From assembly GCA_900320045.1 (NCBI GenBank), contig ONQT01000003.1, positions 1-64,000 on the forward strand: a stretch of 64,000 nt of DNA, in the 5' to 3' direction. The translations under genes were made by a program, and so were the position numbers. This document shows positions 17,761 to 27,344 of the stretch, piece after piece. Source of the DNA: an uncultured Prevotellaceae bacterium. Its GTDB lineage: Bacteria > Bacteroidota > Bacteroidia > Bacteroidales > Bacteroidaceae. Within the stretch, counting starts at the first letter, position 1; the number at the start of each line of letters is the position of its first letter. The notes under the pieces were generated by a model. It did no database searches, was not told the origin of the DNA, and worked only from the letters and a program-made list of their open reading frames with translations.

Positions 17761-17772
17761 AAACTGAACATT

Positions 17773-19200
17773 TTACTCGTAAGCACCCATGCGCAGACGG
17801 TCTACCTCCTCCTCGGTGAGGTAGCGCCAGTCGCCGCGGCGAACGTTCTTCTTGGTCAGTCCGGCAAACTGCACGCGGTCGAGCTTGGTAACCTTATATC
17901 CCAACGACTCGAAGATGCGGCGAACGATGCGGTTCTTGCCCGAGTGAATCTCGATGCCTACCTGCTTCTTATCGGTATCGCTGGCATACTCGATGGCGTC
18001 GGCCTTGATGTCACCGTCCTCCAGTGTGATGCCCTCGGCAATCTGCTGCATATCGTGAGCCGTAACGGCCTTGTCCAAGTGAACGTGATAGATCTTCTTC
18101 TTCAGGAACTTGGGGTGCGTCAGCTTCGAAGCCAGGTCGCCATCATTGGTAAGCAGCAGCACACCGGTGGTGTTGCGGTCCAGACGCCCAACGGGATAGA
18201 TGCGCTCGGGGCAAGCATCCTTAACAAGGTCCATCACCGTCTTACGCTGCTGGGGATCATCGCTGGTGGTAACGTAGTCCTTAGGTTTGTTCAACAGCAC
18301 ATAAACCTTCTTCTCCAGTGTAACGGGCTCGTCGTGGAAACGGATGTCGTCGGTGCGCATCACCTTGGTACCCAACTCGTTGACAATCTCACCATTGACA
18401 GTCACCACACCAGCCTGGATAAACTCGTCGGCCTCGCGACGGCTGCAAACACCGGCATTAGCCAAGAACTTGTTCAGACGGATGGGCTCATTGGGATCGA
18501 AGTTCTCCTCCTTATATTCAATACGCTTCTTCAGCGAATACTTGGCATTGGGATTATAGCCCGGCGTACGCTGACGATAGCCGCCCTGCTGAGGACGCTG
18601 TCCATAGCCACCACGCTGCTGACCGTAACCGCCGCGCTGCTGGTAGCCACCACGCTGCTGATAGCCGCCTTGCTGACCGTAGCCGCCACGCTGCTGATAG
18701 CCACCCTGCTGCGGACGCTGTCCATAGCCACCGCGCTGCTGGTAACCGCCGCGCTGCTGATAACCGCCCTGGCGAGGCTGGTAACCACCCTGCTCGCCGT
18801 CGGCCTGCTGATTGTAACGGGGACGATAACCACCCTGTTCTCCCTCACCCTGCTGGTTGTAGCGGGGACGATAGCCGCCCTGCTGACCATACTGGGCACG
18901 GGGACGATAGCCACTCTGCTGATAGCCACCCTCCTGATTATAGTTGTTACGGGGACGATAACCACCGTGCTGAGGAGCGCTCTGCAAACCTGCGCCAAAG
19001 CCCTCGGGACGGAAGCCGCCCTCGTCCTGATTCTGATTACGATGATAGCCACCCTGTTGTCCGAACTGCGGACGTGGCTGGTTAATACGCGGACGCGGTG
19101 AACGTCCCGGACGATAACCCTGATAACCGTTTTCCTGGTTGTTAGTACTCTGCTGCTCAGCAGACTGCTCTTCGTGTTTCTGTTCGTTTTCGAATTCCAT
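17773..19200 (-). CDS. rRNA pseudouridine synthase (RsuA/RluB family) with a repetitive RGG/GYQ N-terminus
   Basis: 475 residues. Residues about 20-215 are low-complexity, made of GGYQQRGGYGQ-, GGYRPRYNQQ- and RPQQGGYRQR-like repeats. From residue 241 an S4 domain follows (RLNKFLANAGVCSRREADEFI), then the pseudouridine synthase core with GRLDRNTTGVLLL (catalytic Asp341), NKPKDYVTT and GKNRIVRRIFESLGY. Ordinary family members are 235-300 residues, so the extension doubles the protein. The repeats are Gly, Gln, Tyr and Arg rich, as in RNA-binding RGG and prion-like regions. The enzyme should modify 23S or 16S rRNA; the exact uridine is unknown. It lies between purB and asnS. Confidence 0.92.
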   Translation of the reverse strand: MEFENEQKHEEQSAEQQSTNNQENGYQGYRPGRSPRPRINQPRPQFGQQGGYHRNQNQDEGGFRPEGFGAGLQSAPQHGGYRPRNNYNQEGGYQQSGYRPRAQYGQQGGYRPRYNQQGEGEQGGYRPRYNQQADGEQGGYQPRQGGYQQRGGYQQRGGYGQRPQQGGYQQRGGYGQQGGYQQRGGYQQRGGYGQQRGGYGQRPQQGGYRQRTPGYNPNAKYSLKKRIEYKEENFDPNEPIRLNKFLANAGVCSRREADEFIQAGVVTVNGEIVNELGTKVMRTDDIRFHDEPVTLEKKVYVLLNKPKDYVTTSDDPQQRKTVMDLVKDACPERIYPVGRLDRNTTGVLLLTNDGDLASKLTHPKFLKKKIYHVHLDKAVTAHDMQQIAEGITLEDGDIKADAIEYASDTDKKQVGIEIHSGKNRIVRRIFESLGYKVTKLDRVQFAGLTKKNVRRGDWRYLTEEEVDRLRMGAYE

Positions 19201-19269
19201 AATGCTTTCTTGTGTTTTGTTAATGAATGAGCCTCACGGCTCTTTTGGGATTGTGTTGATAATGTTTTT

Positions 19270-19297
19270 TGATGTTTCGTTATTTCGTTATTTCAAT
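19270..19297. repeat. TTTCGTTA octamer repeat
   Basis: Two full copies and partial copies of the 8-nt unit TTTCGTTA between purB and the pseudouridine synthase gene. The same family is at 21466-21504. Confidence 0.75.
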
Positions 19298-19316
19298 GTA
19301 TCTATATTCCGACTCT

Positions 19317-20666
19317 TTACATTCCCGTATAGTTCCAAGGCGTGATGGCCATCAACTCTTCCTTCACATCGCTGCTGACGTTCAGCTCCTGAATAAACTG
19401 ATGAATGGTTTCCTCCGTCATGTGCTGGTTTGTACGGGTCAAAGCCTTCAGCGCCTCGTAGGGGTGCGGATAGGCCTCGCGACGCAGAATGGTCTGAATG
19501 GCCTCAGCCACTACGGCCCAGGTGTTATCCAGATCTTCCTGCAGCTTCTGTTCGTTGAGAATGAGTTTGCGCAGACCTTTCAGCGTACTCTGAAGTGCTA
19601 TCAGGGCATGTCCCATGGGAACACCGACATTGCGCAGCACGGTAGAGTCGGTCAGGTCGCGTTGCAGACGGCTAACGGGCAACTTCTGAGCCAGGAACTG
19701 CAGCACGGCATTGGCGATACCCAGATTGCCCTCCGAATTCTCGAAGTCGATGGGGTTCACCTTGTGCGGCATAGCGCTTGAGCCTACCTCACCAGCCTTG
19801 ATCTTCTGCTTGAAATACTCCATGGAGATGTACATCCAGAAGTCACGGTCGAGGTCGATGATGATGGTATTGATGCGGCGCATCGCGTCAAAGATAGCGC
19901 CCAGCCAGTCGTAGTTCGAAATCTGCGTTGTCCATTGTTCACGCTCCAGTCCCAGCTTGTCGGCAACGAACTGGTTGCCAAACTCGCGCCAGTCGTACTG
20001 CGGATAAGCCACATGGTGGGCATTGTAGTTGCCCGTAGCTCCGCCGAACTTGGCCGTAATGGGGGTATCCTTCATTGAGCGCAACTGCTCTTCGAGGCGG
20101 TAGACATACACCATGATTTCCTTGCCCAGACGTGTGGGAGAAGCCGGCTGTCCGTGGGTTTTGGCCAGCATGGCGACGTTCTTCCATTGCTCGGCATAAT
20201 CGTTGAGCTGCTCAATGAGTTCCTCAACCAACGGATAGTACACTTCGTCCAGGGCCTCCTTGATGCTAAGGGGTACGGAGGTGTTGTTGATGTCCTGTGA
20301 AGTCAGGCCGAAATGGATGAACTCCTTGGCCTCGGCAGGGAAACCGCCGAGCACGTCGATTTTCTCCTTGATGAAGTATTCGACAGCCTTCACATCGTGG
20401 TTGGTGGTCTTCTCAATCTCCTTCACGCGGGCAGCATCCTGCTCAGTAAAGTGGCGATAGATGTCGCGCAAGGGTTCGAACAAACGCTGGTCGAAGCCTG
20501 CCAGTTGTGGCAACGGCAGTTCGCAGAGCGCAATAAAGTATTCGATTTCCACCCTGACACGATAGCGGATAAGTGCATACTCAGAAAAGTATCCTGCCAG
20601 CTTGTCGGTTTTGCTCCTGTAACGGCCATCAATAGGCGAGATGGCTGTCAGTACGTCCAGTTCCAT
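19317..20666 (-). CDS. purB: Adenylosuccinate lyase
   Basis: Catalyses two fumarate-releasing steps in purine synthesis (SAICAR to AICAR and adenylosuccinate to AMP). It has the fumarase/aspartase-superfamily signature GSSAMPHKVNPIDFEN with the catalytic Ser loop, AKTHGQPASPTRLGKE, and FGLTSQDINNTSVPL. The length of 449 residues is normal. The N-terminal sequence MELDVLTAISPIDGRYRSK is typical for the Bacteroidetes enzyme. It is the first gene of a unit with the pseudouridine synthase and asnS, with a TACCTTTG box 58 nt upstream. With guaA, the window thus carries enzymes of both AMP and GMP branches. Confidence 0.97.
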   Translation of the reverse strand: MELDVLTAISPIDGRYRSKTDKLAGYFSEYALIRYRVRVEIEYFIALCELPLPQLAGFDQRLFEPLRDIYRHFTEQDAARVKEIEKTTNHDVKAVEYFIKEKIDVLGGFPAEAKEFIHFGLTSQDINNTSVPLSIKEALDEVYYPLVEELIEQLNDYAEQWKNVAMLAKTHGQPASPTRLGKEIMVYVYRLEEQLRSMKDTPITAKFGGATGNYNAHHVAYPQYDWREFGNQFVADKLGLEREQWTTQISNYDWLGAIFDAMRRINTIIIDLDRDFWMYISMEYFKQKIKAGEVGSSAMPHKVNPIDFENSEGNLGIANAVLQFLAQKLPVSRLQRDLTDSTVLRNVGVPMGHALIALQSTLKGLRKLILNEQKLQEDLDNTWAVVAEAIQTILRREAYPHPYEALKALTRTNQHMTEETIHQFIQELNVSSDVKEELMAITPWNYTGM

Positions 20667-20723
20667 TGTTGTCTTTTTACCTTAAAATTAATATATAGCT
20701 ATACATTCTCTCAAATGTGGGTA

Positions 20724-20731
20724 CAAAGGTA
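20724..20731 (-). promoter_or_regulatory. -7 box for purB
   Basis: TACCTTTG on the minus strand, 58 nt before the ATG at 20666. Confidence 0.7.
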
Positions 20732-20739
20732 CAAAATAA

Positions 20740-20768
20740 AAGTGAAAAGTGAAAAGTGAAAAGTGAAG
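20740..20768. repeat. AGTGAAA heptamer repeat
   Basis: Four copies of the 7-nt unit AGTGAAA directly upstream of the purB promoter, in the gap before the tRNA-Val terminator. Confidence 0.85.
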
Positions 20769-20835
20769 AATTTGCTGCTGCAATCGTTTTTTTTTGATAT
20801 TTAACAATCACAAGGCGGAAAGAGAGGAGATTAGG

Positions 20836-20875
20836 AAAAGAAAAAAAGAGTCTCGAACGTATTCGAAACTCTCTT
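20836..20875 (-). terminator. tRNA-Val terminator
   Basis: An imperfect hairpin around AAAGAGT and ACTCTCTTT, with inner arms TCGAA/TTCGA. On the minus strand it is followed by a T-rich run (A-rich on the plus strand at 20836-20847). It lies just beyond the tRNA 3' end. Confidence 0.65.
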
Positions 20876-20881
20876 TCTTTG

Positions 20882-20956
20882 TGGGCGCTGACGGATTCGA
20901 ACCGCCGACCCTCTGCTTGTAAGGCAGATGCTCTAAACCAGCTGAGCTAAGCGCCC
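20882..20956 (-). tRNA. tRNA-Val (anticodon UAC)
   Basis: On the minus strand the acceptor arm GGGCGCT pairs with AGCGCCC. The D arm is GCTC/GAGC. The anticodon stem is TCTGC/GCAGA around the loop CTTACAA, which gives anticodon TAC. The T arm is GGCGG/CCGTC around TTCGAAT. The discriminator is A and CCA is not fully encoded. A promoter (TACCTTTG at 20975-20982, TTTG 20 nt upstream) and a terminator frame it. Confidence 0.96.
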
Positions 20957-20974
20957 TTTTCTTGTAAGCGGGTG

Positions 20975-20982
20975 CAAAGGTA
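20975..20982 (-). promoter_or_regulatory. -7 box for tRNA-Val
   Basis: TACCTTTG on the minus strand with TTTG 20 nt upstream (21003-21006). Confidence 0.75.
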
Positions 20983-21032
20983 AGGCATTTATTTGGAACC
21001 GCCAAACATTTGCCCCGCTTTTTAAGATTTTT

Positions 21033-21458
21033 TTAGAGTTTATACAGGTCGCTGGCAGCCATCAGGTCAACCTTCTTCTCGGCCAGGATGCGCTCACAGC
21101 TCTCCAGGTCGGTAGGACGGATGACTACGTGAGCCACGTCACCATTGGCAAACGAATACATGTACTCAATGAATACACCATTCTCAGACAAGTGCTTCAG
21201 CACCTTGGCCAGTGAACCGCTGGTATTGGGGCACACGAAACCGATGACATCGGTAATCTTCACGGCAAAGTGGGCGGCCTTCAGCACTTGATAGGCCTTG
21301 TCGGGATCGCTCACAATACAGCGCAGGATGCCGAAATCGGAATTATCGGCAATACTCATGGCTGACAAATTGACACCTGCGTCACCCAGCACATCAGTAA
21401 CTTCGGTCAGACGACCAGACTTGTTCTCCAGGAAAATAGATAATTGCTTTGCTAACAT
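21033..21458 (-). CDS. Tandem ACT-domain protein
   Basis: 141 residues made of two ACT domains (QLSIFLENKSGRLTEVTDVL and VIGFVCPNTSGSLAKVLKHL). ACT domains bind amino acids or related ligands. It sits 51 nt downstream of the phenylacetate-CoA ligase gene, a pairing common in anaerobes. There it is thought to act with the ligase in aromatic amino-acid or aryl-acid metabolism. No catalytic domain is present. The gap holds TTTCGTTA-type octamer repeats. It probably shares the ligase promoter. Confidence 0.88.
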   Translation of the reverse strand: MLAKQLSIFLENKSGRLTEVTDVLGDAGVNLSAMSIADNSDFGILRCIVSDPDKAYQVLKAAHFAVKITDVIGFVCPNTSGSLAKVLKHLSENGVFIEYMYSFANGDVAHVVIRPTDLESCERILAEKKVDLMAASDLYKL

Positions 21459-21465
21459 AGTTTTA

Positions 21466-21504
21466 TTATTTCGTTATTTCGATATTTCGTTATGTCGATA
21501 TTTC
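21466..21504. repeat. TTTCGTTA/TTTCGATA octamer repeats
   Basis: About five 8-nt units alternating TTTCGTTA and TTTCGATA fill the gap between the ACT-protein and paaK genes. Related units occur at about 2200-2222 (guaA leader), 19270-19297 and 27303-27320. Confidence 0.8.
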
Positions 21505-21508
21505 GGCG

Positions 21509-22813
21509 TTACGAGTTAAACTTACGCTTGTCGTTCACACGCTTGGCCTTGCCCTCAGAGCGTTCAATGGCCTTAGGTTCTACCAACTTCACCTTGAAGC
21601 CCAGACCAATGACGCTACGCAACTCGCCTTCCAGCTTCTTCTGCAGGCCGACCATCGTGGCCATATCGTCCGTGAAGTACTCTTCCTTCACCTCGACTTT
21701 CAACTCTGAGGTATCGGTGTTATTTACACGGTCTACCGTCAGGAAGAAGTGAGGTTCGAACTCCTCTTGCTTTAAGATAACATCCTCAATCTGGGACGGG
21801 AATACGTTGACACCACGAATAATCAGCATATCGTCGCAACGACCCAGGATGCGGTCCATACGCACCAAGGTGCGGCCACACTTACACTTGTCATAGTGCA
21901 AGGCTGTCAGATCGTGGGTGCGGTAGCGCAACAACGGCATACCTTCCTTCGTCAGATGGGTGAACGTCAACTCACCAAGTTGTCCCTCAGGCATCGGCTC
22001 GCCAGTCTCGGGATTCAATATCTCGGGGTAGAAATAGTCTTCGTTCAGGTGGGTACCGCACTGATGTTCGCACTCATAACCCACGCCAGGACCGGCAATC
22101 TCCGACAGTCCGTAGATATCATAGGCCTTGATGCCCAGTGACTGTTCCAACTTCTTACGCATTTCCTCCGTCCACGGCTCGGCACCAAAGGCTCCTATCT
22201 TCAGTTTGAACTCATCCCTACTCCATTCGCTCTCCTGCATCGCCTCACCGAGGAAGAGTCCGTAGCTAGGCGTACAACAAAGCACGGTCGTGCCAAAATC
22301 ATGCATCAGCGTCATCTGCTTCTGAGTATTACCGCTGGAGATGGGTATCACCGAGGCTCCGATGTTAGTGGCACCGTCGTGAGCACCCAGACCGCCCGTA
22401 AACAGTCCGTATCCGTAGGCCACTTGGAAAATATCGTCCTTACCTGCTCCATAGGCAGTAAATGCTCGCGAAATGGCCTCGGCCCACATGGCCAGATCCT
22501 TACGGGTATAAAGCACGACAACGGGTTTTCCCGTCGTTCCGCTGGAGGCATGGATACGCACAATCTGCGACATGGGAACGGCAGCCAACCCAAAAGGATA
22601 GTTGTCGCGCAGGTCGAGCTTGTTGGTAAAAGGCAACTTGGTGATGTCGTCAATCGACTTGATATCACCTGGCTCCAGCCCCATCTCCTGGAACTTCTTA
22701 CGATAGAACGGTGTGTTGTGATAAACATACTCCGCCATTTTTCTTAAACGGATGCTCTGGATTTCGCGCAACTGCTCGCGGTCCATACATTCCACGGTCT
22801 CATTCCAAATCAT
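21509..22813 (-). CDS. paaK: Phenylacetate-CoA ligase
   Basis: An adenylate-forming enzyme that activates phenylacetate or a related aryl acid to its CoA thioester. It has the AMP-binding P-loop SSGTTGKPVV (about 90-99), the YGLSEIAGPG motif, LRYRTHDLT, and the C-terminal domain start RIRGV-like LIIRGVNVFPSQIEDVI. The length of 434 residues is normal. No other paa catabolic gene is nearby. This argues for a role in aryl- or indole-acetate reutilisation for aromatic amino-acid synthesis, known for anaerobic gut bacteria, rather than for aerobic degradation. Confidence 0.93.
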   Translation of the reverse strand: MIWNETVECMDREQLREIQSIRLRKMAEYVYHNTPFYRKKFQEMGLEPGDIKSIDDITKLPFTNKLDLRDNYPFGLAAVPMSQIVRIHASSGTTGKPVVVLYTRKDLAMWAEAISRAFTAYGAGKDDIFQVAYGYGLFTGGLGAHDGATNIGASVIPISSGNTQKQMTLMHDFGTTVLCCTPSYGLFLGEAMQESEWSRDEFKLKIGAFGAEPWTEEMRKKLEQSLGIKAYDIYGLSEIAGPGVGYECEHQCGTHLNEDYFYPEILNPETGEPMPEGQLGELTFTHLTKEGMPLLRYRTHDLTALHYDKCKCGRTLVRMDRILGRCDDMLIIRGVNVFPSQIEDVILKQEEFEPHFFLTVDRVNNTDTSELKVEVKEEYFTDDMATMVGLQKKLEGELRSVIGLGFKVKLVEPKAIERSEGKAKRVNDKRKFNS

Positions 22814-22866
22814 TTCTCAATATCTATTTTAGTTGTGTTATATTTGACACCATTGTTTTACGTCTG

Positions 22867-22874
22867 CAAAGGTA
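22867..22874 (-). promoter_or_regulatory. -7 box for paaK and the ACT gene
   Basis: TACCTTTG on the minus strand, 54 nt before the ATG at 22813. Confidence 0.7.
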
Positions 22875-22904
22875 ATCATTTTTTGCGTAACGCCAAAAGT
22901 ATTG

Positions 22905-22947
22905 ACAGAAAAAAAACCGATTGCCCCACGAGAGACAACCGGTTTTT
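22905..22947 (-). terminator. groEL terminator
   Basis: AAAAACCG (22912-22919) pairs with CGGTTTTT (22940-22947), extended by TTG/CAA across one mismatch. On the minus strand a run of T follows (A-rich at 22908-22916). It lies 26 nt after the groL stop codon. Confidence 0.85.
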
Positions 22948-22972
22948 CTTATCATTATTATAAAATATGTGG

Positions 22973-24610
<1,638 letters not shown>

Positions 24611-24627
24611 TTACTTGTTTTACCTTT

Positions 24628-24900
24628 TTACTTTTCAATGACTGCCAGCACGTCGCTTTGGCGCATCATCAGATACTTCTCACCTTCGAACTCCAGCTCC
24701 GTGCCGCTGTACTTGCCATACAGCACTTCATCGCCAGCCTTCAGAATCATTTCTTCATCCTTTGTGCCCTGACCAACGGCCTTGATGGTTCCGTGCAGGG
24801 GTTTCTCCTTAGCGGTATCAGGAATGATAATACCACCGATTTTCTCTTCTGCCGGTGCGGGCAATACCAGCACGCGGTCTCCTAATGGTTTGATGTTCAT
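24628..24900 (-). CDS. groS: Co-chaperonin GroES
   Basis: A 90-residue heptameric lid of the chaperonin. It starts [16 protein letters not shown] and has the mobile loop [20 protein letters not shown] and the [15 protein letters not shown] core. First gene of groES-groEL. No perfect TAnnTTTG box lies directly upstream; the closest is a TACCTTTA at 25029-25036 on the minus strand. A heat-shock inverted repeat (CIRCE) is not evident. Confidence 0.97.
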   Translation of the reverse strand: MNIKPLGDRVLVLPAPAEEKIGGIIIPDTAKEKPLHGTIKAVGQGTKDEEMILKAGDEVLYGKYSGTELEFEGEKYLMMRQSDVLAVIEK

Positions 24901-24992
24901 AATGCTTAATATTTTAGTGTTTATATGTTTGTCTTTTGCCCTCTTGTCAGCTAAAACCGTGCCAAAAAGACAAAACTGACACTTTGGCAGAC

Positions 24993-25132
24993 AAAAAATT
25001 TGGTTTTCTTCTCACTTATTCTTTGACCTAAAGGTACAAAGTGTGGCGTTGCAATCGTACCTTTGTCCTAACGGCGAAAGTACTATCGTTCGAGAAAACT
25101 CAAAAAAATTTTGGTTTTCTTCTCACTTATTC
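24993..25132. repeat. Duplicated promoter-like segment between groES and the TSCPD gene
   Basis: About 29 bp (A-run, TTTGGTTTTCTTCTCACTTATTC) occurs at 24993-25021 and again with one extra A and T at 25102-25132. Only the second copy leads into a perfect TACCTTTG box; the first is followed by TTTGACC. Another TACCTTTG lies between them on the plus strand at 25058-25065. The duplication probably arose from a promoter region copied in place. Confidence 0.75.
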
Positions 25133-25133
25133 G

Positions 25134-25141
25134 TACCTTTG
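25134..25141 (+). promoter_or_regulatory. -7 box for the TSCPD gene
   Basis: TACCTTTG, preceded by TTTTGG about 20 nt upstream and ending 5 nt before the ATG at 25147. The mRNA should start within 2-3 nt of the ATG. Confidence 0.75.
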
Positions 25142-25146
25142 CAACC

Positions 25147-25422
25147 ATGAAAACAAAGCACATCATGTATGAAACCAGCGGCACTTGCTCAAAAATGATT
25201 GACGTGACCGCCGACGAGAACAATGTTATCCAGCAAGTATTCTTTCTGGGAGGGTGTAATGGCAATCTGCAGGGCATCAGCAAGTTGGTGCAAGGTCAGA
25301 AGATTGACGACGTGCTGCCCCGTCTGAACGGCATCCGCTGCGGCACGAAAGGCACTTCATGTCCCGACCAGCTATGTCGCGCCTTGGAACAGCTGAAGGC
25401 TGCTCCTGTGAGTGAATCGTAA
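25147..25422 (+). CDS. TSCPD domain protein
   Basis: 91 residues counted from the ATG 5 nt after the promoter box; an upstream start in the same frame would lie inside the promoter. The small domain ends TSCPDQLCRAL, the TSCPD motif that is also found at the C-terminus of B12-dependent ribonucleotide reductases, and has GGCNGNLQGISKL and RCGTKGTSCPD. Stand-alone copies are common in anaerobes. Conserved Cys residues suggest metal binding. The precise function is unknown. It is transcribed divergently from groES. Confidence 0.85.
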   Translation: MKTKHIMYETSGTCSKMIDVTADENNVIQQVFFLGGCNGNLQGISKLVQGQKIDDVLPRLNGIRCGTKGTSCPDQLCRALEQLKAAPVSES

Positions 25423-25464
25423 AAATTATACATTATTTTATTAGGTCATATAAAATTTTCTTTG

Positions 25465-25472
25465 TACCTTTG
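25465..25472 (+). promoter_or_regulatory. -7 box for sppA
   Basis: TACCTTTG, 44 nt before the ATG at 25517. It begins the sppA-lpxK-phosphorylase-thiL run. Confidence 0.7.
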
Positions 25473-25516
25473 CCGAAGATACTAAGAAAAAAAACATTCT
25501 AACAATTAAATTCATT

Positions 25517-27292
25517 ATGAAAGACTTTCTAAAGTACGTTTTAGCCACCGTAACAGGTATTATCCTGTTGACGGTTGTGATGGGTATTCTGGCCACTATC
25601 TCACTCGTGGGTGTGGCAGCTTCGAGTGCATCGTCAACAAAAGTAGAAGAAAACTCTGTATTCGTCTTGAACCTGACAGGCGTCACAGAAGAACGCTCGC
25701 AGGACGACCCGTCGTCGCTGCTGTTCGGCGATGACGACATGAGCTTGGGCCTGGACGAAATCATCGATGCCATCCATAAAGCAAAAGACAATGAAGACAT
25801 CAAGGGTATCTATATTGAAGCTGGTGTCTTCGGAGCAGATTCTCCCGCTTCTCTGCATGCCATTCGCGAGGCCCTGCTCGACTTCAAGAAGAGCGGCAAG
25901 TGGATTGTCACCTATGGCGACAATTATACTCAGAGCACCTATTATCTCTGTAGTGTTGCCGACAAGATTTTCCTGAACCCGCAGGGTATGGTTGACTGGC
26001 ACGGACTGGCCGCACAGCCTTACTTCCTGAAGGACATGCTGGCTAAGTTTGGCGTAAAGTACCAACTGGCCAAGGTTGGCAAATACAAGAGTGCTCCCGA
26101 AACAATGACCGCCGACAAGATGAGCGAGCCTAATCGCGAGCAGGTTACCGCCTATATGACAGGCATCTGGAAAGTGATGCTCGACGATGTTTCTAAGAGC
26201 CGCAAAATCAGCGTTGATTCGCTGAATGCCTACGCCGATCGTTTCCTCGCATTTAGCGAACAGCAGCAACTGATTAAGATGAAGATGGTGGACAAACTGA
26301 TGTACACCGACGAGGTTAAAGGTGAAATCAAGAAACTGCTGAAACTTGACAAGGATAAGACCATCAACCAACTGACGCTCTCAGACATGAAGAATGTCAA
26401 GGGCAAGAAGGATGAAGGTGAACAGGTGGCTGTCTACTATGCCTTCGGTGAGATTGTGGATTCCGAGGAAGGTAGTCTGCTGAGCTCTGGCCAGTCTATC
26501 GTTGCCAATAAGGTCTGCAAGGATCTTGAAAAACTGATGGAGGACGAGGATGTCAAGGCCGTTGTGCTGCGCGTCAACTCTCCTGGCGGTTCTGCCTATG
26601 CTTCCGAGCAGATTTGGCATTCTGTCAGCCAACTGAAGGCCAAGAAGCCTGTCGTTGTTTCCATGGGTGGCTATGCTGCCAGCGGAGGCTATTACATCAG
26701 TTGTCCTGCCAACTACATCTATGCAGAACCGACCACCATTACCGGTTCTATCGGTATCTTCGGCATGTTCCCCGACTTCAGCGGCCTGCTGACCGAGAAG
26801 CTTGGTGTGAAGTTTGACGAGGTCAAGACCAACAAGAATGCCGGCTTCGGCACCATGGCACGTCCCTTCAACGCAGAGGAACTGGCAATGCTCGACCAAT
26901 ACATCGGTCGTGGCTATGAGTTGTTCCGTAAGCGCGTAGCCGACGGTCGCCACCAGAAGGTTGAGGCCATCGAGGAAGTCGCCCAAGGTCGTGTATGGCT
27001 GGGCAACGATGCGCTGAAGATTAAGTTGGTCGATGCCATCGGCTCGCTGGACGATGCTATAGTCAAGGCTGCCAAACTGGCCAAACTGGAGGAATATCAC
27101 GCAAAAAGCTACCCTGCTTCTGCTGGCTGGTTCGAGAGTCTGCTGGACAAGGCCACCAACAAGGGTAACTATCTGGATGAGCAGATGCGCGAGGCCATGG
27201 GTGATTACTACGACGCATTCGTCTATCTGAAGAATATCAACCACCAGTCGGCCATCCAGGCCCGCCTGCCCTACTTCATCGAAATCAAGTAA
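25517..27292 (+). CDS. sppA: Signal peptide peptidase SppA, 67K type
   Basis: 591 residues. An inner-membrane serine/lysine protease that degrades cleaved signal peptides. An N-terminal membrane anchor (about 8-36) is followed by two tandem SppA domains. The catalytic Lys is in GKYKSAPE (Lys191) and the nucleophile Ser in GYAASGGYY (Ser389), the same arrangement as the E. coli 67K enzyme. It is the first gene of a plus-strand run with lpxK, the purine phosphorylase and thiL. The lpxK gap is 52 nt and holds GAAATAAC-like repeats. Confidence 0.95.
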   Translation: MKDFLKYVLATVTGIILLTVVMGILATISLVGVAASSASSTKVEENSVFVLNLTGVTEERSQDDPSSLLFGDDDMSLGLDEIIDAIHKAKDNEDIKGIYIEAGVFGADSPASLHAIREALLDFKKSGKWIVTYGDNYTQSTYYLCSVADKIFLNPQGMVDWHGLAAQPYFLKDMLAKFGVKYQLAKVGKYKSAPETMTADKMSEPNREQVTAYMTGIWKVMLDDVSKSRKISVDSLNAYADRFLAFSEQQQLIKMKMVDKLMYTDEVKGEIKKLLKLDKDKTINQLTLSDMKNVKGKKDEGEQVAVYYAFGEIVDSEEGSLLSSGQSIVANKVCKDLEKLMEDEDVKAVVLRVNSPGGSAYASEQIWHSVSQLKAKKPVVVSMGGYAASGGYYISCPANYIYAEPTTITGSIGIFGMFPDFSGLLTEKLGVKFDEVKTNKNAGFGTMARPFNAEELAMLDQYIGRGYELFRKRVADGRHQKVEAIEEVAQGRVWLGNDALKIKLVDAIGSLDDAIVKAAKLAKLEEYHAKSYPASAGWFESLLDKATNKGNYLDEQMREAMGDYYDAFVYLKNINHQSAIQARLPYFIEIK

Positions 27293-27344
27293 AGACGAGA
27301 CGTCGAAATAACAAAATAACAGCCCCACCCGGAACAACAGGAAC

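Noticed and set aside
16376-19101. Two long plus-strand ORFs opposite asnS and the pseudouridine synthase gene
   Set aside because: Both are shadows of conserved minus-strand genes. The second is a translation of the RGG repeat DNA in another frame.
18540-19200. Recent frameshift or assembly artefact in the pseudouridine synthase gene
   Set aside because: The repeat region is open over about 200 codons in one frame with consistent amino-acid composition, so real coding is more likely.
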